Of a DNA stretch of 43,300 bases, positions 27,901 to 36,232 are shown one piece after another. The translations under genes and the position numbers were made by a program. The notes beneath the pieces are model-generated. The model was not told the origin of the DNA and ran no database searches. It saw only the letters and a list, made by a program, of their open reading frames with translations. Source of the stretch: Clostridia bacterium (GTDB lineage: Bacteria > Bacillota > Clostridia > Christensenellales > Pumilibacteraceae); the NCBI GenBank assembly GCA_017531795.1, contig JAFXKH010000074.1:1-43300 (forward strand). The letters are read 5' to 3'. How positions within the stretch are numbered: position 1 is the stretch's first letter; the number at the start of each line of letters is the position of its first letter.

Positions 27901-28550
27901 AAACCTTAAAAAGACGTATACATAATCTCGGTCACATAAATATCGAAGCGATAGAGCAATGTGAAACACTGTATAATGAATACAGTGAAATGGAAAAGCA
28001 ACGTGACGATTTGTCGAACGCGGAAAGAGATCTCGTAAAAGTTATTTCAGACCTTTCCAAAGAGATGAAAACCACCTTTAACGAAAAGTTCAATCAGATT
28101 AATGAAAACTTTAAGATAATCTTCAAAGAACTGTTTAACGGTGGTACTGCTGAACTTGTTTTACTTCCACCCGAAGAGGGTAAAGACGAATTATCCGCAG
28201 GCGTAGAGATTAAAGCGCAACCGCCTCAAAAGAAGTTACAACTGCTTTCGTTATTGTCAGGTGGCGAAAAAGCAATGACGGCGATTGCAATACTTTTCGC
28301 TATACTCAAACTTCGTCCCATGCCTTTCTGCGTATTGGACGAAATAGAGGCGGCTCTTGACGATGCAAACGTACTCCGTTTCGCAAAGTATCTCAAACGT
28401 TACAGTCAAGAAACTCAATTTATTGTAATTACTCACAGAAAACCCACGATGGAACTTGCCGATGCTTTATACGGCGTTACGATGGAAGAAAAAGGTATTT
28501 CAAAACTCGTATCAGTTAAACTTTCAGATGCAGTAAAACTTGCGCAATAA
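24957..28550 (+). CDS. smc: Chromosome partition protein SMC
   Basis: SMC is the ATPase of the chromosome condensation complex with ScpA and ScpB. The start is TTG, nine bases after GAGG, giving MKFKKMEINGFKSFADK, the family N-terminus; the internal ATG five codons on would cut into it. Walker A is GPNGCGKS at residues 31-38. Long coiled coils (about 170-490 and 660-1010) flank the hinge (GVIAKVIKVPKEFETSIEMALGG to GAITGG). The signature LSGGEKAMTAIAIL is near residue 1100 and Walker B PFCVLDEIEAALDD near 1126. At 1197 residues it is full length. Confidence 0.97.
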   Translation: MKFKKMEINGFKSFADKIEVKFGSGVTGIVGPNGCGKSNVADSIRFALGEQSSKTLRGGNMQDVIFSGTEKRKSQSFCEVSLYFDNSERIFKDLNFDEVVITRKLFRNNESQYMINKAGCRRADIIDALRDSGVGKEGYSIIGQGEIDELISSKPEDRRSTFDEAAGISKFKAKKLEAERRLVRTRANLENIGLILDEKSKQLAPLTRQAQSARKYLELSEQLKHFEINIYLHQYETTSDTKKEISKRKSEIIAEMEKCRIERDNAGDAYTKAMTEFANVDKTIESLHEELVNLTSKVEKSNSEVSLKANDIRHIEARNTELIAEIEKFEADIKNATALIEAGKAEREQKLEMLKKLARDDESLMREFYVLEEKIANIEGEEKEGRKALVDAIEKLTDIKTNMSKLITEREGLETQAIALKAKLSQAKSANDFRRKSANKAEEELTALKSKREDLDKKLSANMIKNNDNLAKLSLNNIKLKDVNAKYYSLAERKEVYSKFNNENAGFERSVARLLDVAKKEEDISSRIEGVIAKVIKVPKEFETSIEMALGGAVQNIITKTEDEARYLINYLKQKNFGRVTFLPMNVIKPRAISPELSRYLDVKGCFGIASSLVKYDSKFDNIIKHLLGATVIVDELSTGISIARATKYAFRIVTLDGDVINPHGAITGGSKKSDVSNVFAYDRELREIEEQLIGVSDTVKALETEHNKITREQESLSLEIKNGTKLIHSLDIEIASKQQQYEKYLSEIEDIDRENNENEAQILSWQNRIKEISNDINSVGELESIIQSQKSDAVSSNEQSASVIKELKESRDIMSSQMIQIKLEKANIENDIMNFDKDVERMYANIESSNDKISLSRKLIDDNNEIIAIKQEELEALMLKVEETDSKQVADIKKKIADFGNYKVSIHDDMNRYESLRDSLIEKYSELSEKKNEEELKLQKVDIDLEQMQQRISEAYQLEYQDCLPLRAEDFDITAGIEASETLKRRIHNLGHINIEAIEQCETLYNEYSEMEKQRDDLSNAERDLVKVISDLSKEMKTTFNEKFNQINENFKIIFKELFNGGTAELVLLPPEEGKDELSAGVEIKAQPPQKKLQLLSLLSGGEKAMTAIAILFAILKLRPMPFCVLDEIEAALDDANVLRFAKYLKRYSQETQFIVITHRKPTMELADALYGVTMEEKGISKLVSVKLSDAVKLAQ

Positions 28551-28560
28551 CAGGAGAAAT

Positions 28561-29463
28561 ATGGGAATTTTTGCAAAAATTAAAAATGCTCTCAAAAAGA
28601 CTAAAGACGCTATTGCGTATAGATTAAACAAACTTTTTACGGGTGGCGTTTTAAACGATGACTTTTATGACGAGCTTGAAATGATTTTGCTTTCAGCGGA
28701 TATAGGAAGCGAAACTACTGAGTCTATCTTAGACGAACTCAAAACCCAAATAGACAAAAAGCACGTTAAAAAATCAGCTGAAGTTCGTATACTTCTCAAA
28801 GAAATAATGCATGATATTCTTGATTTTGAATTGCCCAAAGAGGAATATCCTCTCGTAATTCTCATTGCTGGCGTAAACGGCGTAGGGAAGACGACGACGA
28901 TAGGAAAACTTGCCAACAATTATAAGAAAGCAGGTAAGAGCGTAACCATCGTTGCAGGAGATACCTTCCGCGCGGCAGCGTCAGATCAGCTTACTGTCTG
29001 GGCGGACAGAGCCGGAGTAAGAATTGTTAAACAAGGCGAAGGTTCTGATGCGGCGGCAGTCGTATACGACGCATTGCAATCGGCAAAAAGTAAAAACACC
29101 CAAGTCACCCTTATTGATACGGCAGGTCGTCTTCATAATAAAGTCAATCTTATGGAAGAGCTTAAAAAGATTGACCGCATAATTGACAGAGAATTTCCTG
29201 AAGCCATGCGTTTGAATTATATAGTGCTTGATGCAACAACGGGCCAGAATGCGTTATCCCAAGTCGATTTATTCAACGAAGCTATTGACATAGACGGCAT
29301 AATTCTTACAAAATTGGACGGTACGGCAAAAGGCGGTGTTGTCCTTGGCATTGCAGGAGAACAAGAAGTTCCAGTAGTTTACGTCGGAGTAGGCGAAGGT
29401 ATCGACGATTTGGAAAAATTCGATATAGACGATTTTGTATCCGGTATCGTTGATGCAGAATAA
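28561..29463 (+). CDS. ftsY: Signal recognition particle receptor FtsY
   Basis: FtsY is the membrane-associated SRP receptor GTPase. The ATG after AGGAG gives MGIFAKIKNALKKTKDAIAYRL, a basic amphipathic membrane-targeting start without the acidic A domain. The NG domain has GVNGVGKTTTIGKL (G1), DTFRAAASDQL (insertion box), DTAGRLH (G3) and TKLDGTAKGG (G4). The length is 300 residues. It lies between smc and ylxM-ffh, so targeting factors are grouped. A strong terminator follows. Confidence 0.97.
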   Translation: MGIFAKIKNALKKTKDAIAYRLNKLFTGGVLNDDFYDELEMILLSADIGSETTESILDELKTQIDKKHVKKSAEVRILLKEIMHDILDFELPKEEYPLVILIAGVNGVGKTTTIGKLANNYKKAGKSVTIVAGDTFRAAASDQLTVWADRAGVRIVKQGEGSDAAAVVYDALQSAKSKNTQVTLIDTAGRLHNKVNLMEELKKIDRIIDREFPEAMRLNYIVLDATTGQNALSQVDLFNEAIDIDGIILTKLDGTAKGGVVLGIAGEQEVPVVYVGVGEGIDDLEKFDIDDFVSGIVDAE

Positions 29464-29474
29464 TTTAATGTTTT

Positions 29475-29518
29475 ATAGACGTGTAAAGTAAAAATACTTG
29501 ACACGTCTATTATTTTTG
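29475..29518 (+). terminator. Terminator of ftsY, overlapping the ylxM promoter
   Basis: A perfect 10-bp outer stem ATAGACGTGT/ACACGTCTAT (29475-29484 with 29501-29510) continues past one A-G mismatch into an inner AAGTA/TACTT stem (29486-29490 with 29495-29499), followed by TATTTTTG. The descending arm carries the -35 box of the next promoter. Confidence 0.85.
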
Positions 29519-29526
29519 TGTATAAT
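29498..29526 (+). promoter_or_regulatory. Promoter of ylxM-ffh operon
   Basis: A perfect consensus promoter: TTGACA (29498-29503), a 17-bp spacer and TATAAT (29521-29526). The -35 box lies inside the right arm of the ftsY terminator hairpin and the spacer contains its T-tract. Confidence 0.88.
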
Positions 29527-29560
29527 ACCAATATAAAGCGATTACACTTTGGAGTAACGT

Positions 29561-29881
29561 GTGAAAGATTTGACTATTGGCTTATTAAACGAACTTTACG
29601 GCAAACTTATTACCGAAAAGCAAAGCGACATAATCCGTAGTTATTACGACTACGATCTTTCTCTTGCAGAAATTGCCTCCACGTACGGAGTAAGCCGTCA
29701 GGCAGCCCATGACGCCATAAAAAAAGGCGAACAATCACTTCTTGATTGCGAATACAAATTGGGCTTTTTGGCTAAAAATTACGGCTTAAAAGAAGAATTA
29801 GAGTCAGTTTTAGAGAATATCGAAAACAACGACCTTAATTTAGCAAAAGAAAGTATAAAAAAACTCATTAATAATTTATAA
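29561..29881 (+). CDS. ylxM: YlxM family DNA-binding/SRP-associated protein
   Basis: A 106-residue helix-turn-helix protein of the YlxM/p13 family (UPF0122). The sigma-region-4-like motif LAEIASTYGVSRQAAHDAIKKGE is central and an acidic helical tail follows. The start is GTG, with GGAG seven bases upstream. It always sits before ffh in Firmicutes and is thought to modulate SRP. It is first in an operon with ffh, rpsP and the ribosome-maturation genes. Confidence 0.93.
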   Translation: MKDLTIGLLNELYGKLITEKQSDIIRSYYDYDLSLAEIASTYGVSRQAAHDAIKKGEQSLLDCEYKLGFLAKNYGLKEELESVLENIENNDLNLAKESIKKLINNL

Positions 29882-29890
29882 GAGGTATCT

Positions 29891-31207
29891 ATGGGCGTAT
29901 TTTCAGGTCTTGGAGATAAATTAAAACACGTATTTTCAAAACTTACCGCGCGAGGAAAACTTGACGAATACGAAATCAAACAAGCAATGAGAGAAATTCG
30001 TATCGCGCTTCTTGAAGCCGACGTGAATTTTACTGTTGTAAAAGATTTTATTTCAAAAATTAGCGAACGCGCCAAGGGAGAAGAAATCGTAAAAAGCGTA
30101 ACTCCCGGGCAACAAGTCGTAAAAATTGTTCATGATGAACTCGTAGAACTTATGGGTTCAAAAAACGCAAAATTAGCAGTTTCTTCCAAGCCTCCCACAA
30201 TTATAATGATGTGTGGACTTCAAGGCGCAGGAAAAACAACGATGTGCGGAAAACTCGGCGCGCTTTTAAAGAAGCAGGGGAAAAAACCGCTTTTGGTCGC
30301 TTGTGATATATACAGACCAGCGGCAATCAATCAACTTCAAGTGGTCGGCAAAAACGTTGGTCTTGAAGTTTTCGAAAAAGGCACGCAAAAACCCGCAAAA
30401 ACTGCAGAACAAGCAGTTAAGCATGCAACAAATAACGGTTTTGATACCGTAATTATTGATACCGCCGGTCGTTTGCATATAAACGACGATTTAATGCGCG
30501 AACTCGAAGAAGTAAAAAAAGTTGTAAGTCCAACGGAAATTCTTTTGACAGTAGACGCAATGACAGGTCAAGATGCCGTCACGGTGGCAACGACTTTCAA
30601 TCAACGTCTTGACGTCACGGGTGTAATTCTTACTAAACTTGACGGCGATACGAGAGGCGGAGCCGCGCTTTCAATCAAGGCTGTGACTGGAAAACCGATT
30701 AAATTCTGTGGCGTAGGTGAGAAATCGGGAGATATTGAAGTTTTCCATCCCGATAGAATGGCTAGCCGTATATTAGGCATGGGCGACATAGTTTCTTTGG
30801 TTGAAAAAGCGCAGGAAGCAATGGACGAAGAAGCCATTAAAAAAATGGAAAAGCGCGTAAAAGACGCGAATTTCACTCTTGACGATTTCCTCGTTCAGTT
30901 TGAATCGCTTAAAAAAATGGGCGGTATTTCCGAAGTCATGCAAATGCTTCCCGGAATGGGCGGTAGATTCAAATTTAACGAAAAAGATATTGACGAAAAA
31001 CGTATAGAAAAATTCAAAGCGATTATTTGTTCGATGACAAAAAAAGAACGCGAACATCCCGAAATCGTCAAATCATCAAGACGTAGAAGAATTTGCGCGG
31101 GTAGCGGAACGACCATTCAGGACGTAAACCAATTATTAAAACAGTTTGAGCAAACCCGTGATATGATGAAAAAAATGAAAAACAATAAAGGCAGACTGCC
31201 TTTCTAA
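29891..31207 (+). CDS. ffh: Signal recognition particle protein Ffh
   Basis: Ffh binds the SRP RNA and signal peptides and docks on FtsY. The N domain is followed by the G domain with [15 protein letters not shown] (G1), [18 protein letters not shown] (G3) and [13 protein letters not shown] (G4). The methionine-rich M domain runs from about residue 300 and keeps the RNA-binding [24 protein letters not shown] segment in slightly altered form (usually SRRxRIAxGSG). The length is 438 residues, on the short side of normal. AGAGGT precedes the start. Confidence 0.97.
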   Translation: MGVFSGLGDKLKHVFSKLTARGKLDEYEIKQAMREIRIALLEADVNFTVVKDFISKISERAKGEEIVKSVTPGQQVVKIVHDELVELMGSKNAKLAVSSKPPTIIMMCGLQGAGKTTMCGKLGALLKKQGKKPLLVACDIYRPAAINQLQVVGKNVGLEVFEKGTQKPAKTAEQAVKHATNNGFDTVIIDTAGRLHINDDLMRELEEVKKVVSPTEILLTVDAMTGQDAVTVATTFNQRLDVTGVILTKLDGDTRGGAALSIKAVTGKPIKFCGVGEKSGDIEVFHPDRMASRILGMGDIVSLVEKAQEAMDEEAIKKMEKRVKDANFTLDDFLVQFESLKKMGGISEVMQMLPGMGGRFKFNEKDIDEKRIEKFKAIICSMTKKEREHPEIVKSSRRRRICAGSGTTIQDVNQLLKQFEQTRDMMKKMKNNKGRLPF

Positions 31208-31238
31208 TACTAAAATATATTACAAGGAGATAATAACA

Positions 31239-31535
31239 ATGGTAAAAATCAGATTAACGAGAATGGGTGATAAAAAAGCGCCTTTCTATCGTATCGTAGT
31301 TGCAGATGAACGCGCTCCCAGAGACGGTCGTTTCATTGACATCGTAGGAACTTATAACCCTCTTACGAATCCCGCTGAAGTAAAGGTAGACGCTGAAAAA
31401 GTTGCTACTTGGCTTAAAAACGGCGCACAACCCACCGATACCGTAAAATCAATTCTTATTCAGCAGGGTGTTATTCCCGCAGGAAAGAGACCTCCCGCAA
31501 AGACCGGCGGAAAAAAAACGAATAAAGAAGGTTAA
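31239..31535 (+). CDS. rpsP: 30S ribosomal protein bS16
   Basis: [23 protein letters not shown], followed by [15 protein letters not shown], is characteristic of bS16, an early assembly protein of the 30S subunit. The length is 98 residues, with a basic tail. AAGGAG lies 9 bases before the ATG. khpA follows after 6 bases. Confidence 0.97.
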   Translation: MVKIRLTRMGDKKAPFYRIVVADERAPRDGRFIDIVGTYNPLTNPAEVKVDAEKVATWLKNGAQPTDTVKSILIQQGVIPAGKRPPAKTGGKKTNKEG

Positions 31536-31541
31536 TTCATC

Positions 31542-31763
31542 ATGCAGGAATTGGTGCAATATATAATTTCCGGTCTCGTTGAAAACAAAGAAGCCGTAAA
31601 AGTCGAAATGGATGGCGACGCCATAAAAGTAACCGTTGCAAAAGAAGATATGGGCAAAATTATCGGAAAGCAAGGTCGCACGGCAAAAGCTATTCGCACC
31701 ATCGTTCGCGCGGTAAGCGCAAAAAACGGTAATAAAGTATCCGTTGATATTATTGAAATTTAG
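31542..31763 (+). CDS. khpA: KH domain RNA-binding protein KhpA (YlqC)
   Basis: A 73-residue single KH-domain protein with the RNA-binding GxxG loop in GKIIGKQGRTAKAIRTIVRA. KhpA pairs with KhpB/Jag to bind many RNAs and influences cell division and elongation in some Firmicutes. The stop is TAG and rimM starts on the next base. The rpsP-khpA-rimM-trmD order is conserved. Confidence 0.95.
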   Translation: MQELVQYIISGLVENKEAVKVEMDGDAIKVTVAKEDMGKIIGKQGRTAKAIRTIVRAVSAKNGNKVSVDIIEI

Positions 31764-32264
31764 ATGAATTTTATTATTGGTGAAATCGTAAAAGCGCAAG
31801 GCATCAAGGGTGAGGTTAAAGTCAAGCCTATGACTGATGACCTTGCGCGTTTCGGTTGCCTAAAAACCGTCTCCGTAGACGGTTGTCCGTTCAAACTCCG
31901 TAACGCAACAGCGCGCGGAGGTTTTGTTTATCTGTCATTTGAGGGCGTAAACTCAAGAAACGATGCCGAAGTACTCGTTGGACGAAAAATTTTGATAGAT
32001 AGATCACAAGCAAAAAAAACGGAAGAAGGCGAGTTTTTTATCGTGGATTTACTTGGTTCAGACGTTTATTTATCCAACAATACGCGCATCGGCGTTCTTA
32101 AATATATTGATAATTTCGGTTCAGCCGACGTATTTACCGTTGTGGGTGAAAAAACCGTACGTTTTCCGTTTTTGAAAAAACTTAACTTAAGCTTCAATCA
32201 AGCGGAGCGAGCCATTACTGTTGACAAAAAAGCGTTTGAGGAGATATGTTGCTATGAAGATTGA
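31764..32264 (+). CDS. rimM: Ribosome maturation factor RimM
   Basis: RimM helps assemble the 30S head around uS19 and 16S r[29 protein letters not shown] is the N-terminal RimM domain signature, and the C-terminal PRC-barrel domain contains [16 protein letters not shown] and a [10 protein letters not shown] variant. At 166 residues it is normal. It overlaps trmD by 11 bases. Confidence 0.95.
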   Translation: MNFIIGEIVKAQGIKGEVKVKPMTDDLARFGCLKTVSVDGCPFKLRNATARGGFVYLSFEGVNSRNDAEVLVGRKILIDRSQAKKTEEGEFFIVDLLGSDVYLSNNTRIGVLKYIDNFGSADVFTVVGEKTVRFPFLKKLNLSFNQAERAITVDKKAFEEICCYED

Positions 32265-32931
32265 CGTATTGACGCTATTTCCTGAAATGTTTGCGCCTCT
32301 TAAAATGAGCATTATAGGTCGCGCGGAAAAGAAAGGTATTGTTGAAATAAACGCTATAAACATAAGGGATTACTCTACTGATAAGCATATGAAATGCGAC
32401 GACCTGCCTTACGGTGGGGGCGCAGGTATGGTTATGACACCCCAACCTATCGTTGACTGTGTGAGAGCCGTTGATCCTGAAAATAAAGCGAAACGCATTT
32501 ATATGTCGCCCAAAGGCAGAACTCTTTCCGTTGATATTGCAAAAGAACTTGCGAAAGAAGAAAATCTCTTATTCTTGTGCGGACATTATGAAGGTGTGGA
32601 TGAAAGAGCGCTTGAAATTTGCGGTTTTGAAGACTTATCAATCGGAGATTACGTCTTAACGGGCGGTGAACTTGCATCTATGGTCGTTATAGACGCTTTA
32701 TTAAGATTCCTTCCCGGTGTTTTGGGCTCGGACGCTTCTGCGCTTGATGAGAGTTTTTCTGAAGGACTTTTAGAATACCCGCAATACACACGTCCGGTTG
32801 TATTTGAAGGCTTAGAAGTTCCTGACGTTCTTCTTTCGGGACATCACGCAAACATTGATAAATGGAGAAGGGAACAAGCGCAAGAATTAACGTTACGCAA
32901 ACGCCCTGATATTATTAAAAATGATAATTAA
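32254..32931 (+). CDS. trmD: tRNA m1G37 methyltransferase TrmD
   Basis: TrmD methylates G37 of tRNAs with a 5' neighbour G and prevents frameshifting. The start [17 protein letters not shown] is the family N-terminus and lies about 10 bases after GAGGAG; the open frame extends 11 codons upstream inside rimM. The trefoil-knot SAM site shows [14 protein letters not shown] and [20 protein letters not shown]. At 225 residues it is normal. It overlaps rbgA by 11 bases; the usual next gene rplS is absent. Confidence 0.96.
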   Translation: MKIDVLTLFPEMFAPLKMSIIGRAEKKGIVEINAINIRDYSTDKHMKCDDLPYGGGAGMVMTPQPIVDCVRAVDPENKAKRIYMSPKGRTLSVDIAKELAKEENLLFLCGHYEGVDERALEICGFEDLSIGDYVLTGGELASMVVIDALLRFLPGVLGSDASALDESFSEGLLEYPQYTRPVVFEGLEVPDVLLSGHHANIDKWRREQAQELTLRKRPDIIKNDN

Positions 32932-33748
32932 CTGGTTCCCCGGTCATATGACCAAATCTCTCAGAGAAATTGACGAGAGCATAAAATTAGTAGACGCGGT
33001 CGTATACGTTCTTGATAGTCGAGCGCCTATTTCGTGCATAAATCCTTCACTTAATAAGGTTATAGGTGACAAACCTATCGTTTATGCGCTTAATAAGGCC
33101 GATATGGTATGCGAAAGCGATCTTTTGCCATACGTTGAGAAATTAACCGGCGCAGGCAAAATTGCAGTTAAACTCAATTCTACCGCCTCAAATACGGGAA
33201 AAATTATTGCAGAAAAATTGCGGACTTTATGCTCGGAAAAAATTGAGAGAAAAAAAGCGCGCGGAATTAACGCAGTTATACGCGCCATGGTCATAGGTGT
33301 TCCAAATTCCGGAAAATCCACTCTTATAAACAATATTTGCGGAAAAAGCAAAACGCTTACGGGCAATAAAGCAGGTGTTACGAGAGGACAACAGTGGGTA
33401 AAAATCGGACAATATCTCGAACTTCTCGACACTCCCGGAACTCTTTATCCAAAATTAGACAATTATGACGTAGCGTTAAACCTTGCCTTTATTGGTAGCA
33501 TACGAGACGAAGTTGTTGATAAAAATGAACTTGCATTAGAGTTAATAAAAAAATTAACTAAATTAAACAAGGGCATAGAAGAGCGCTACGGGTTTTTGCC
33601 GTCGGGCGATGCGCTTTGCGACTTGGAAAAAATTGCTTCAGTCAGAGGTTTTATATTAAAAGGTGGCAACGTTGATTATGACAGAGCCTCAAACGCAATA
33701 TTAGACGATTTCCGCAAGGGAAGAATGGGAAAAATAATACTTGAATAG
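32921..33748 (+). CDS. rbgA: Ribosome biogenesis GTPase RbgA (YlqF)
   Basis: RbgA is a circularly permuted GTPase needed for late 50S assembly. [17 protein letters not shown] is the family start. The G motifs come in permuted order: NKADMV (G4), then [12 protein letters not shown] (G1) and DTPGTLYP (G3). The C-terminal domain ends in [19 protein letters not shown]. At 275 residues it is normal. The stop is TAG. rnhB follows directly. Confidence 0.95.
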   Translation: MIINWFPGHMTKSLREIDESIKLVDAVVYVLDSRAPISCINPSLNKVIGDKPIVYALNKADMVCESDLLPYVEKLTGAGKIAVKLNSTASNTGKIIAEKLRTLCSEKIERKKARGINAVIRAMVIGVPNSGKSTLINNICGKSKTLTGNKAGVTRGQQWVKIGQYLELLDTPGTLYPKLDNYDVALNLAFIGSIRDEVVDKNELALELIKKLTKLNKGIEERYGFLPSGDALCDLEKIASVRGFILKGGNVDYDRASNAILDDFRKGRMGKIILE

Positions 33749-33749
33749 T

Positions 33750-34352
33750 ATGAAGACAATCGAATTATTTCAACATGATAAAAACTATAACGGACTTATT
33801 GCCGGAGTAGACGAAGCAGGACGTGGCCCTTTATGCGGGCCTGTCGTTTGCGCGTGTTGCGTAATGGGGGACGTTTTTATCGATGGAATAAACGATAGCA
33901 AGAAAATTTCTGAGAAAAAACGTGAACTTTTATTTGAAGAAATTATCAACAAAGCAATCGCTGTCGGTATAGCGATTGTTGACGAAAAAATTATTGACGA
34001 AATAAATATTCTTAACGCCACCAAGAAATGTATGGAAAATGCTATAAAAAATCTTAGTATTACGCCTGACATAGTATTGATTGATGCCGTAAAAGGATTA
34101 AATATAAACGCAAAAACCGAATCAATAATCAAGGGCGATGCAAAAAGTTATAACATAGCGGCAGCATCTATCGTAGCAAAAGTCACAAGAGATAGACTTA
34201 TGAAGGATTATCACGAAAAATATCCCGTTTATAATTTTATTAAAAACAAGGGGTACGGCACGGCAGAACATATAAAAGCAATTAAAGAATTCGGTGCTTC
34301 GCCCATACATAGAAAAACTTTTATAAAAAATTTTACAAATACCAATGAATAA
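33750..34352 (+). CDS. rnhB: Ribonuclease HII
   Basis: RNase HII removes ribonucleotides from DNA and RNA:DNA hybrids. GVDEAGRGPLCGPVV holds the first catalytic Asp-Glu pair, and IKGDAKSYNIAAASIVAKVTRD the third acidic site; GYGTAEHIKAI completes the family pattern. I choose the ATG one base after the rbgA stop rather than a TTG nine bases earlier. The length is 200 residues. It overlaps yraN by 8 bases. Confidence 0.95.
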   Translation: MKTIELFQHDKNYNGLIAGVDEAGRGPLCGPVVCACCVMGDVFIDGINDSKKISEKKRELLFEEIINKAIAVGIAIVDEKIIDEINILNATKKCMENAIKNLSITPDIVLIDAVKGLNINAKTESIIKGDAKSYNIAAASIVAKVTRDRLMKDYHEKYPVYNFIKNKGYGTAEHIKAIKEFGASPIHRKTFIKNFTNTNE

Positions 34353-34716
34353 GAAAAACAACAAAACGATTGGCAATAACGGTGAAAAAATTGCCGAAGA
34401 ATATTTGAAAAGCAAAGGCTATCTTATATTAGACCGTAATTTTCAGACCGAACTTGGTGAAATAGACATAATAGCAAGCAAGGACGAATACTTGGTTTTC
34501 GTTGAAGTTAAAGCAAAAAGAGGGGACGGATTTGGTTATCCCTCCGAGGCTGTTACGTTATCCAAGCAAAGAAAAATTGCAATGGTCGCCAGTCAGTATG
34601 TCAAAGTCAATATGTATTTTGGCTCCGCCATGCGATTTGACGTTATTGAAGTTTATTTGGCTGAAAATAGAATCAATCATATTGAAAACGCTTTTGACAG
34701 TTATTTAAAATATTGA
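34345..34716 (+). CDS. yraN: UPF0102 family protein YraN
   Basis: A predicted nuclease-like protein of the UPF0102 (YraN) family. NNGEKIAEEYLKSKGYLIL, then GEIDIIASKDEYLVFVEVKAK, is the restriction-endonuclease-like core with Glu, Asp and the ExK motif; SEAVTLSKQRKI follows. At 123 residues it is normal. No function has been fixed for the family, though it often follows rnhB. Confidence 0.92.
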   Translation: MNKKNNKTIGNNGEKIAEEYLKSKGYLILDRNFQTELGEIDIIASKDEYLVFVEVKAKRGDGFGYPSEAVTLSKQRKIAMVASQYVKVNMYFGSAMRFDVIEVYLAENRINHIENAFDSYLKY

Positions 34717-34775
34717 TTTTCATATAAACTATTTTTAAAAATCACACCGCGCGTTTCTTTGGCATATATCTTATC

Positions 34776-35747
34776 ATGCCAATTAAAGTTAACTTATCTG
34801 CAATAAAACGCAACGCAAGAAAGATAAATAGTTATTCGCCTTTTTATGCCGTAGTAAAAGCAGACGCGTACGGCCTGGGAATAAAAATTGCATCCGTTAT
34901 TGAGCCGATTTGCAAAGGTTTTTGCGTGGCGAATAAAGACGAAGCTTGCGAACTCGTCGCGCTTGGGATTAAAAAACCTGTTTTAATTTTGGGAAAAACA
35001 AAACACAAGCTGTCTTATGACAACATTGTTTATACCGTATCAGACAGAACAGATATCGACGTTTTACGTACGCAATCATTGCCAAATTTTGCAATAAAAA
35101 TTAATACGGGAATGAATAGATACGGATCGTCTCCCACAAAATTTTTTGATACGTTAAATTACGCAAAGACGTTTGGAAACGTACACTCAGTATATTCCCA
35201 TTTATGCGCAGTTGAAGATCAAAACGTTACTAAAATGCAAATTGACATTTTCAACGCAACTACGTCAAATTGTGCTACCAAAAAACATTTATTAGCAAGC
35301 AAATCCGTTGCTTTAGACTCGAAAAACTATTCGTATTCAAGATGCGGAATCGCTTTATACGGAGGAATTGACGGCTTTGAATCTTGCGCAAGAATAACAG
35401 TTCCCGTCGCAGAGATTCACGAACTCAGAAAGGGACAACTGTGTGGATATGGCACTAGAAGGTTAAAAGAAAATTCACGCATAGCGATTCTTCCCATCGG
35501 ATATGCAGACGGTTATCGACGATTGACTAACCCCAGACGAGTATACGCGAACGGAAAATATTTTCCCATTATTTCCGTATGTATGGATGCGTGTTTCGCG
35601 CTTATCGACGAAACGATCACTAAGAACGATGAAATTGAAATTCTCGGCAAGCACGTCACATTAAACGAATTGGCTAAATCTTTTGGCACCATAACGTACG
35701 AAGTTCTCACCGGTTTAGGAAAAAGACAAAAACGAGTATATTTATGA
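34776..35747 (+). CDS. alr: Alanine racemase, short
   Basis: Alr makes D-alanine for peptidoglycan, using pyridoxal phosphate. AVVKADAYG carries the PLP lysine (K28), KINTGMNRYG and SRCGIALYGG follow, and Y225 in CGYGTRRL is the catalytic tyrosine of the other subunit; CMDACFALID matches the usual CMDQxMVD segment. At 323 residues it is about 50 shorter than typical Alr, with compact loops but every catalytic motif kept. The N-terminal MPIKVNLSAIKRNARKI matches the family, so the start is sound. I see no clear promoter in the 59 bases upstream. Confidence 0.9.
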   Translation: MPIKVNLSAIKRNARKINSYSPFYAVVKADAYGLGIKIASVIEPICKGFCVANKDEACELVALGIKKPVLILGKTKHKLSYDNIVYTVSDRTDIDVLRTQSLPNFAIKINTGMNRYGSSPTKFFDTLNYAKTFGNVHSVYSHLCAVEDQNVTKMQIDIFNATTSNCATKKHLLASKSVALDSKNYSYSRCGIALYGGIDGFESCARITVPVAEIHELRKGQLCGYGTRRLKENSRIAILPIGYADGYRRLTNPRRVYANGKYFPIISVCMDACFALIDETITKNDEIEILGKHVTLNELAKSFGTITYEVLTGLGKRQKRVYL

Positions 35748-36232
35748 AAAAAGATGAAATACGAAGAATTTATAAATTAATCCGACTTAATATTGAAGAT
35801 AGGGAAGAAAAGGAAATAAAAATATTAAACAAACTCCTTCCTTACGTAAAGAACGCAAAAACAGTTTTTTGTTACGAATCAATCAAAGGTGAAGTCTCTA
35901 CAAAAGAAATAATCTCCACTCTGTCTATTTCTGCGCAAATATTCGTTCCTGAAGTATTGGGCAACGGAATTATGCAAGCCATCGCTCTTGATGACAACAA
36001 AACGGTAGCAGACACTTGCGATATTACGATAGTTCCTATAATCGCCTTTGACGAAACGTTAAACAGAATCGGCTTTGGCGGAGGATATTATGACAGATTT
36101 TTAGCCAAAGGACAAACTCTTTCTATTGGAATCGCTTTTGACGAACAGCAATGCGAAATCTTCGAAAAAGACACTTTCGACTATCCGCTCGACATTATCA
36201 TCACACCAACAAGGATCTTAAAAATAATTTGA
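35744..36232 (+). CDS. 5-formyltetrahydrofolate cyclo-ligase
   Basis: This enzyme (MTHFS, YgfA/YqgN family) converts 5-formyl-THF to 5,10-methenyl-THF using ATP. The family signature is NRIGFGGGYYDRFLAKG, followed by IGIAFDEQQ and the closing DYPLDIIITPTRI. The N-terminal basic helix (KKDEIRRIYKLIR) is the usual ATP-site region. At 162 residues it is slightly short. It overlaps alr by ATGA and rsmD by TTGA. Confidence 0.92.
   Translation: MKKDEIRRIYKLIRLNIEDREEKEIKILNKLLPYVKNAKTVFCYESIKGEVSTKEIISTLSISAQIFVPEVLGNGIMQAIALDDNKTVADTCDITIVPIIAFDETLNRIGFGGGYYDRFLAKGQTLSIGIAFDEQQCEIFEKDTFDYPLDIIITPTRILKII

Noticed and set aside
34714..34743. TGATTTT/AAAATCA repeat between yraN and alr as terminator or operator
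   Set aside because: Only seven AT-rich pairs with a 16-base loop; likely chance in AT-rich DNA.
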